From assembly GCA_024449915.1 (NCBI GenBank), contig JAMZAV010001827.1:94567-158566 (forward strand): a stretch of DNA of 64,000 nucleotides. Direction: 5' to 3'. Under the pieces are notes generated by a model. That model ran no database searches, was not told the DNA's origin, and saw only the letters and a program-made list of their open reading frames with translations. Below are positions 57,157 to 64,000 of the stretch, piece by piece (the stretch's first letter is position 1; each line of letters begins with the position of its first letter). The position numbers were made by a program, and so were the translations under genes. This stretch comes from Sweltsa coloradensis (lineage: Eukaryota > Arthropoda > Insecta > Plecoptera > Chloroperlidae).

Positions 57157-57471
57157 TTATGCATGCATTGGTGCACATAAGGTTATTATCCAGGCATTTG
57201 CAATCAGGAGCTTGCAAATCTTACTACATTTGCAGGCAAGAAGCTGCATCACTGCTTCAGGGGCAGGCGATCCAGTCATCCACTCCACTACGAGTTGTCC
57301 ATCTGTATCTAATTTCCAGCCATGTCCGACAGGCCCAGGAATATCTTCGTTTCTCTCAAGGCAACGTATCCAACAAATTGCTGATTGATAGTTTGCCCGT
57401 TTAAGGTGTTGAAAGAATCGGTCCTTGCAAGGTGGAAGTTGAGCAAAATCAATCCCCCCCCCCAACCCCAC
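57157..57471 (-). pseudogene. C-terminal part of nuclease-like TE gene
   Basis: An open minus-strand frame reads LPPCKDRFFQHLKRANYQSA, ERNEDIPGPVGHGWKLDTDG, QLVVEWMTGSPAPEAV and MQLLACKCSKICKL. After a shift the Cys pattern continues (PDCKCLDNN...CT..C). The 'PPxKxxxxQHxxRANYQ' to 'HGW...W...PAPE..xLLxCxC' order is the family's usual C-terminus. An inverted copy of its last part is at 57630-57822. Confidence 0.7.
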
Positions 57472-57504
57472 CCACCCTTGTTGCGAAATAATTCATAGCG
57501 TACA

Positions 57505-57627
57505 ACGTTTATGCAGATGATGGCAGATGATAAGAACATCTGTGTCAGCAGATACGATAACTGCCGAAGTAAAGCCGTTTTCAGATGCATATTTGACATG
57601 AAGGAGTATCCGCGTATCCGCTTTTGG
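57505..57627 (-). pseudogene. Nuclease-like core block (ADTR...DTD)
   Basis: PKADTRILLHVKYASENG then SAVIVSADTDVLIICHHLHK. In the family this precedes the GCDT block. EEADT/ADTR and SxDTDV match the spacing of the acidic EAEA and DxD motifs of FEN1/XPG-type nucleases. Both acidic pairs are kept here. The GCDT block is missing, because only 34 bases separate this from the C-terminal open frame at 57157-57471. Confidence 0.6.
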
Positions 57628-57629
57628 AT

Positions 57630-57822
57630 TGGATCCGTTGTCTTGAGAGAAACGAAGATATTCCTGGGCCTGTCGGACATGGCTGGAAATTGGATTCAGA
57701 TGAAGAACTCGTGGTGGAGTGGATGACTGGATCGCCTGCCCCTGAAACAGTGATGCGCAGCTTCTTGCCTGCAAATGTATAGTAAGATTTGCTAGCTACC
57801 TGATTGCCATGCTTGGATAATA
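57630..57822 (+). pseudogene. Inverted copy of the C-terminal piece
   Basis: The + strand reads LERNEDIPGPVGHGWKLDSD, EELVVEWMTGSPAPETVM, then a shift and Cys-region remnants (CLDNKLTCTE). It is an inverted duplicate of 57172-57366 with scattered substitutions, so the two arms encode the same protein end in opposite directions. Confidence 0.65.
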
Positions 57823-58078
57823 AACTTACGTGCACCGAGCAGATGAGAATGAATGTGGTATATCCTCACAAAACTTGGAGTCTGACACAGATTGCTAATA
57901 GCAAGTTCAAGGTACAGTTCATCAGTAATTTGTGTATATTTAACATAAAATGTAAGACGACTTTGTATACATGTAGACACGCCCTCATAACACCGTCACA
58001 ACAACTTACGATTACGAATGTATTTTAAAAAAAGTTTATAAGAAAAATGTAATATGGTTGTATGGCTACAAAAAACAC

Positions 58079-59119
58079 CGGGGCCGTATTAAGGGGGGGA
58101 GGGGGGCTTTAGGGGCTGCAGCCCCCGGCCTCGCTCTCGTGGCGGCCTCATGATGAAGATAAAAGGGTACGTGTGCCAAAATATTCAGATGGAAAAACTG
58201 ATCTTCGATTACAAGGAAAGGATAAATTCAAAATAGAAACCTTCAACACAATTGTTGACCTTTACGGTAATGAGATTACTAAACGAATTGAAGTTTATTC
58301 AGAACTGTGTTCAAAATTTGGGTTTTTATCACGAATGACCTATCAACAACTGTCCTACGATGATCAGATTGTTGCCGAAAATTTAGTAATTTTCTACCCA
58401 AATGAACTCGACGCTGCATTTCTAATGAACTGAAACAGTTTTGCTGTTACATTAAACATGCAGATCTAAATAATAATAACGCTTAAGCAATTCACATCGT
58501 ACAAAACGATCTTGAAAATACATTTCCGTATGTATATATTGCCTTACGTTTGTATCTTACAATACCAGTGGCTAATTGTGAAGCTGAACGTTCATTTTCT
58601 TAATTGAGTTTGATCAAAAACCGCTTGCGCACAACAATGGGTGAAAAGAGACTCAATTCACTAGTCGTAATGTCCATCGAAAATGACGTTCTTCGGCGAC
58701 TGTCGTTTGAAAAGATGGTAGAAGAATTTGCATCAACAAAATATAGAAAGAAGTATTTTTAGTGTTTTTGTATTTCTTTCTTCCCCTGCTAGTCACAATT
58801 TGTCGGTGGCAGGTTTACAAGAAATGAACTGAAGAGTGACTTCTGTATACCCCTCCGTAAGTGTAAAATTCAGTTGAAATATTTCTAGGTATAAGTACAA
58901 CAGCTATTTATAGAGTATTAATCATTGTAATAAATTTAAACTAGAGACTATATAGAATATAACAATCAGTAGCCGGTTTGAAACTAGCCGCTCTTCAACT
59001 CTCCATAGTTTGTTTCACACTCGGGGGGGGGGGGGGGGATATGATCAATAGATTAAGTTAACAAAACGGCCTCACAAAAAAATTAGCACCCGGCCTCCAA
59101 ATCTCTTAATACGGCCCTA
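58079..59119 (+). mobile_element. hAT element with transposase remnant, TSD AAAAACAC
   Basis: The ends CGGGGCCGTATTAAG and (complement) TAGGGCCGTATTAAG are flanked by AAAAACAC at 58071-58078 and 59120-59127. Length is 1.04 kb, so most of the transposase is deleted. Subterminal G-runs lie near both ends. Confidence 0.88.
58160..58762 (+). pseudogene. hAT transposase C-terminus (dimerisation domain)
   Basis: FNTIVDLYGNEITKRIEVYS and FGFLSRMTYQQLS come first. After a stop come CCYIKHADLN, then YIALRLYLTIPVANCEAERS, FS-stop-LSLIKNRLRTTM and EKRLNSLVVMSIEND. TIPVANCEAERSFSxLxxIKxxLRxTM is the hAT C-terminal (Dimer_Tnp_hAT) signature. It is close to the ZMYM1-like/hAT-5 type. Two internal stops make it a pseudogene. 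Confidence 0.88.
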
Positions 59120-59274
59120 AAAAACACCCCCATTTTAAACAAAAGTAATCAGCAATAAAATGGCCATGCTATTCAGTATAATGCTCATCGTAACATTTTA
59201 ATTCAAATATTGTATAAAGACGTTTTCACAATATCATTGCAATTTTGACTGATTTTGTCTTAAAGGCGATTGTC
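59120..59274. other. Short spacer
   Basis: Nothing recognised after the target duplication. Confidence 0.4.
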
Positions 59275-60420
59275 CCCCCCTTTTTTTTTATCAAAAGCTA
59301 CCCGTCCCAATTATACATCATACTTTTTAGCAAAGGGTTCGTTATAAGCTATCATTTAATATGTGTGGACTTGCCCCCACATGTTGCAACGTAAAAATTC
59401 AGCTTTCTACCTTAGAATTAACCCTTACAGTATGCAACCGCCAACCGTATATTTTTGTGCTGTTTATGATGCGATCTTACAATTAATACATAAAAATAGT
59501 TTCATTAACTTTGATTTCTGCAACTCAATTTTTTTTTATGGTTACCCCCAATCCCCCTACCCCGCTCCCCTCTTAAATTGATCAAAAGCTACCCACCTCA
59601 ATAATACATCATACATTTTTGTAAAGGGGTTATTTCAAGCTTTCATTTGATATATGTGAATATATAATCAAGCATTGTTTTCTTGAACTCAAATTTACAC
59701 ATTTTGACCTTACCGGTTACCCTCCACTTTTTTGTACCAAAAGCTACCCGACCCAATAATACATCATACATTTTTGTAATCGGGCCACTTCTAGCTTTCA
59801 TTTTGATATATTATGTAAATATCTAATCGGCATTGTTTTCTTGAACTCAAATTTTCACATTTTGACCTTACCCCCCATTATTCGACCAAAAAGCTACCCA
59901 CCGCAAAAATGCATATATATATATATTCGAAATGGAGTTATTTCACGCTTTCATTTGATATATGTGAATATTGTTTTCTTGAACTCAAATTTACACATTT
60001 TGACCTTCCCCCCCTCCCCCCCCCCGCCACTGTTTTGTACCAAAAGCTACCCGCCCCAAAAATGTGTCATTCGTTTTTGAAATCGGGTCATTTCAAGATT
60101 TCATTTGATATATGTTAATTTCTAATCGGACATTGTTTTCTTGAACTCAAATTTACACATTTTAAACACTTACCCCCCATTTTTTGACCAAAAGCTACCA
60201 ATCGCAATAATTCATCATCATACATTTCCGTAATGGGGTCATTTCAAGCTTTCATTTGATATGTGTGATTATCTAATCGGTCATTGTTTTCTTGAACTCA
60301 AATTTACACATTGGGACCTTACTCCCCCCCCCCTTTTTTTTTACCAAAATCTACTCGCCCCAATAATACATCATACTTTTTTGTAAAGGGGACATTTTAA
60401 GCTTTTATTTTACAAACGTG
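59275..60420. repeat. ~150-bp tandem array (7-8 units)
   Basis: The block CAAAAGCTACC(C) occurs near 59292, 59582, 59738, 59888, 60040 and 60189, with a variant near 60343. Each unit also has ATACATCATAC(A)TTT, TTTCATTTGATATATGTGAA, CATTGTTTTCTTGAACTC and a C-run. The period is about 150 bp. Not coding. Confidence 0.88.
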
Positions 60421-61198
60421 AGGAAATTGCCCGGAAAAGTGAGCATGAAAAGGCGTTTTGCCTCTTATGCAAAGGCCTATTAGTGTTAACCCATTTTGCG
60501 AATCCCCAACACATGAGAAATGGTTTCAATCTCGTTGCACGGAGGGTACCGACAACGGGTTGTAAATATTTATTTTATTGTACTCAGGCCGGTATTTATA
60601 TTTTAGAGGTTTACCCAGTTACCTGAAAATTTCATGGATACCAGAGGTGTTATTAATTGTCCAAAAGATAACATAAACACACAAAACAAACCAAGATCAC
60701 TAGTCGTTGCCCTTAATCTTTTCATCCAACAATCTTATTTCTTTAATGATTGTTTTAATTTGATTTTTATTTCGTATATCATCTTCAGACAAACAGCTAC
60801 TCCTATGTTGAAGAAAATTACATGCTTCCGCTTCCGCATGGTTGAGCGCAATTTGTCATTCCTACAACCGCTACGACGTTTATAATGCAAACGCACCTTC
60901 CCCGAAATGTATCTTTTCTAAACGTATCGAACTTCAGCCATGGGCCGTCACTGAACATTAGAAAATTAAGAAGTAAGGGTTGCTTGGAAGACTGTTTAAG
61001 CGTAAGCACTCTATCCCAGCACTCACCTTTTGGCATACATGCAGTAGGAGTTGTTCTTAAGTTCTTTGGAAACGTTTTAAAATATTATAGTCGTTAAACA
61101 TAGAAACGCATATCATAATTGGATTATAATTGACTCCACAATAGAAGACTAAGTATCATTTTATTATTTTAACTACTAGACGTCTCTTTTTAGGGTAG
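60421..61198. other. Unassigned DNA
   Basis: Short open frames on both strands (60634-61097) have no recognisable features. Confidence 0.35.
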
Positions 61199-61206
61199 GT
61201 AGATGG

Positions 61207-62126
61207 TAGAGATGCGAATTTAAAAAAAAAACGGCGGCCCGGCCCGGCCCGGCCCGAGGCCCGACCCTAAACGGTCCGGCCCGGGCCCGGCCCGACTATT
61301 AAAAAAATACTGCGGCCCGGCCCGACCCGGCCCGAAAGATAATCATCCTGGCCCGGCCCGGCCCGAAAGTCGGCCCGAAAGCCCGGCCCGAAAGTCGGCC
61401 CGAAAGCCCGGCCCGAAAGCCCGGCCCGGCCCGGCCCGAATGTCGGCCCGAAAACCCGGCCCGGCCCGGCCCGAAAGCCGGCCCGAAAGTCTGGATTTTT
61501 AGACTCGTCAAAGCAAATGGGCCGCCTTTGCCAACAGTATGATAGTATTTCTTAGTTCTGCGATTATATACCGTTATATACCTAGATCTGGGAGAGCATT
61601 GGGCAGTGGAGACCTAAAGCAATTACCCATGGCATGTTTATGAATTATTTATTGTGCGTGTATATTTATCGATATGAGTGATGCCGCCAATAAGGGGCGC
61701 AAATGTAGTTGTAGGCCTACATATTTATGTGAGAGCACGTTCTATTTTGTGTTTATTAGGGACAAGAGACCAGGCGAGTGAGTATACTGTTATTTCAAAT
61801 CATATTGCACGGTGAAAAGCAAAGTGCCGAGTGACATGTTCACAAATTATTAATATTTATGACTTAAGTCTATGAGTATTGAGCTTGTATTGACATCGAT
61901 GGGATCACGGGAGAAATGCCGCCACCGCCAGGCGACAGATGTAAGTTGTAAAAACACAGCCTGTCCTTCTTCATAGTCTGTCCATCTTCTTGTCGAAGCA
62001 CGTTCGATATTGTGTTCGGGAGTATTGTATCGCAAATCATGTTGTGGGGGTGTGGTGATGTCCAGACTCCAGCCAAGGAGATGAAACTGTGAAAACGCAT
62101 TGTTTTTGTCTGTCTGCTGACTGCTG

Positions 62127-62157
<31 letters not shown>

Positions 62158-62602
62158 AACGTTTATCCTATTCAGTTAAAAAATGATTTACAAATCAACT
62201 TCTCAATGCTTCGGCTCGGCCCGAAGCCCGAAACCGAAACTATCCCGAGCCGGAGCCGAAGCATTGAGAAGTCGGGCCGGGCCGGGCCGGGCCAAAACAC
62301 CAATCTCTATTTCCTAAGTTAAATATGGTGCCCGGCCCGAAGCCTGGCCCGAAAGCCCGAAGCCCGAACTGGCCGAAAGCCCGAAACGGCCCGAAAGCCG
62401 AACTGGTCGAAGGCCCGAAACGGCCCGAAAGCCCGAAACGGCCCAAAAGCCCGAAACGGCCCGGCCCGGCCCGAAATTTTAATTGCTTCGGGCCCGGCCC
62501 TGCCCGAAGCCCGAAAATAACAAAAACATCCGGCCCGGCCCGGCCCGAAAGTCGGGCCGGGCCGGGCTTTCGGGCCGGGCCGGGCCAAAATTCCCATCTC
62601 TA
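61207..62602. mobile_element. hAT-type element with GGCCCG arrays, TSD GTAGATGG
   Basis: The ends TAGAGATGCGAATTT and (complement) TAGAGATGGGAATTTT are flanked by exact GTAGATGG at 61199-61206 and 62603-62610. Inside each end lie 250-350 bp of GGCCCGAAAGCCCGGCCCG-type repeats, in both orientations. The middle has a LINE 3' tail. No transposase. Arg/Gly/Pro-rich open frames are repeat translations. Confidence 0.9.
62130..62200 (-). repeat. LINE 3' end with (AAAG)n tail
   Basis: This is the same 3' end as at 30225 and 35810 (AACTGAATAGGATAAACGTT in complement), here with a CTTT microsatellite tail. It is nested in the GGCCCG element. Confidence 0.6.
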
Positions 62603-62610
62603 GTAGATGG

Positions 62611-63089
62611 GTCCGGAGAGGCCCCCACCCACCCACCCCTTGGGGACCTCCTGTACGTCCTTATCAGGCAGGTTAGTGAGCCAACGAAATGAGAATTATG
62701 TAAAATTACATATCGTTAAAATTTTAAATGTAAATTGAAACACGGCTCTATCCCTTGTCTACAACTATGGCGTTTTCCTAGTATAGCACTAGCTGGTTGT
62801 AAGTCCATGTTGCCCTGCTTAGAGCACCGTATGTGAGCCACTGCAGCCGGCCGCCGAGTGAACGATTCAAACCTCCCGCGCTGCTGTCAGATGTCAAAGA
62901 GCTCAGTTCGGAAGTGACTAACCGATGTTTTGCGACGCGATACTTGGCGTAGAGTAGCGCCAGCTGGCTAATGCAGGAAGTGGAGCGGAAACATAATACC
63001 TGTGATTAGAAACTCATCGTCTTGACATGATCTAGTCTCAGTCAATGCGAAGATAATCTCATATATATATTGCTAGGCCGCTTCGCGAA
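62611..63089. other. Unassigned DNA
   Basis: A lone terminus-like motif (GGCGTTTTCCTAGTATA) lies near 62770. Nothing else. Confidence 0.4.
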
Positions 63090-63224
63090 CGCTTGTTTTA
63101 GTCGCGTTGATGGATGAGCTTTTTTAAGTTTTTAAACCTCAAAAACTTATATTAAAACCTTTATTTCTATGGATTATGGCTAATTTTTTCAGCTTTTTCT
63201 TTCAAAAGGTACATCACCATTACC
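63090..63224 (+). repeat. GAGCG-related left end, truncated
   Basis: GTCGCGTTGATGGATGAGC and the ACTTATATTAAAACCTTTAT to CATCACCATTACC block match 54783-55020. It stops where the piggyBac-like MITE begins. Confidence 0.6.
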
Positions 63225-63228
63225 TTAA

Positions 63229-63878
63229 AGGGGTTATTAACTCAAAAAATTATTTTTTACCACATGATCTATAGCACAATACTACACTAAAATGAAAGTT
63301 AAAAAAATTATGTCTTGTAACTGTGATTTAACACGAATTTTTCAATTTTTTTGATACAGAAATTTGCGAAAATTAGTGTTTTGGAAAATTTCTTAAATAG
63401 GCTTTAACCTGCTTCTTTTTTGGTCCACATGGATCCTAGAGCATAGTAGGCCTACCAATCTAAAATGCCCATTTTTTACATCGTGACTTAAAACTGTGCC
63501 CAAATATACCCTCAAACACGCAAAAATATGCATTCCAAAATCACACCCCATCTTGGTAATCAGCATATTTTGACCTAACTACTTGCCCAAATTACAAAAC
63601 AAAATATAGAGAATTTACAGAAAAGGCTGTAGAGTGCGTCAATAATGGCCAATATTTTTTTGGATCAAAATCCTCCAAGGTCACGGGGCATAAAGATCGT
63701 CCCCATGTTATTTTTCTCATGGGAGATTTTTGATGACGGGACCTAGCTCGAAAAATGTCATGTTAGACAATTTTTTGGGAGGTCATGGTGGCCCCAATAA
63801 TTTTTCTCTTGGTTGCTAAATTCATTACTAGTAAACCTGAATGAAACATATTTTATAGTTAAGCGGTTAAATACCTCT
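63229..63878 (-). mobile_element. piggyBac-like MITE (copy 2), TTAA-flanked
   Basis: AGGGGTTATTAA... to ...AAATACCTCT between TTAA sites (63225-63228 and 63879-63882). It is the inverted relative of 17023-17663 over its whole length, with small indels. Confidence 0.75.
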
Positions 63879-63882
63879 TTAA

Positions 63883-64000
63883 GTGGGACAGGACCTCGGT
63901 ATAGTGGCCTACGTTGGTGGAAGGAGAAGCTAAAGAGAGGTCCTGGAGGTGGGACTTAACAAGTGTCACTCAAAATATTCGAAATGAGCCGTCCCCTTCG
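63883..64000. other. Window end, unassigned
   Basis: No feature is recognised in the last ~120 bases. Confidence 0.5.

Noticed and set aside
61299..62692. Arg/Gly/Pro/Ala-rich open frames on both strands
   Set aside because: They are produced by the GGCCCG arrays of the hAT-type element. No domain or biased codon use supports a protein.
1..64000. CRISPR arrays, bacterial operons, rRNA or complete tRNA genes
   Set aside because: The tandem repeats have no unique spacers, no operon layout is present, and no sequence folds as a complete tRNA or matches rRNA by eye.

Overview
This is a stretch of animal nuclear DNA, most likely from an invertebrate and probably an arthropod. It is AT-rich and intron-rich, and it is crowded with decayed transposable elements. 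No bacterial, organellar or viral gene order is visible. The one host gene I can support is the 3' half of a voltage-gated calcium channel alpha-2/delta subunit, closest in C-terminal layout to the alpha2delta-3/straightjacket type. Seven exons on the + strand (12526 to 31663) keep a single reading frame across six introns. They encode 442 residues and end in a short hydrophobic tail typical of a GPI-anchor signal. The 5' half of the gene must lie left of the window. A good polyadenylation signal sits near 32627. The species call is inference only. || Layout. 1-12.5 kb: long-inverted-repeat elements, a 178-bp tandem array split by a retroposon, MITEs, a LINE fragment, and the upstream intron of the calcium channel gene. 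12.5-31.7 kb: the calcium channel exons, with introns full of nested elements. These include a 2.7-kb long-TIR element, a piggyBac-like MITE, a LINE tail that ends 21 bp before a splice acceptor, a Ty3/gypsy reverse transcriptase scrap, a 2.4-kb array of ~690-bp units, and an inverted duplication carrying pieces of an unnamed nuclease-like gene. 31.7-34.3 kb: 3' UTR and quiet DNA. 34.3-37.4 kb: a hAT element with a perfect 8-bp target duplication, plus two inverted copies of a 785-bp family. 37.5-51 kb: two nested pairs of large inverted arms; a 4.4-kb broken non-LTR retrotransposon with a SAP-domain gag lies between the inner and outer right arms. 51-57.9 kb: more inverted arms around broken copies of the same nuclease-like gene family. 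58-64 kb: a dead hAT transposase copy, a ~150-bp tandem array, a second hAT-type element built from GGCCCG arrays, and a second piggyBac-like MITE. || The most interesting theme is a broken protein family found at three loci (26.8-28.8, 52.8-54.4 and 57.2-57.8 kb), with a possible 3' tail at 9.5 kb. It has recognisable blocks: GDWL, HEQNN, ADTR...DTD, GCDT-like, PTxAALxxHxxRAxYQ, and a cysteine-rich C-terminus with an acidic tail. The acidic blocks resemble a FEN1/XPG/PIN-type nuclease core. At two loci the coding 3' end is duplicated in inverted orientation, so the long 'terminal inverted repeats' are themselves C-terminal coding sequence. I know of no named transposon class with that architecture. 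|| No coding gene in the window apart from the calcium channel subunit looks intact. Most other open frames are microsatellite translations or transposon fragments.
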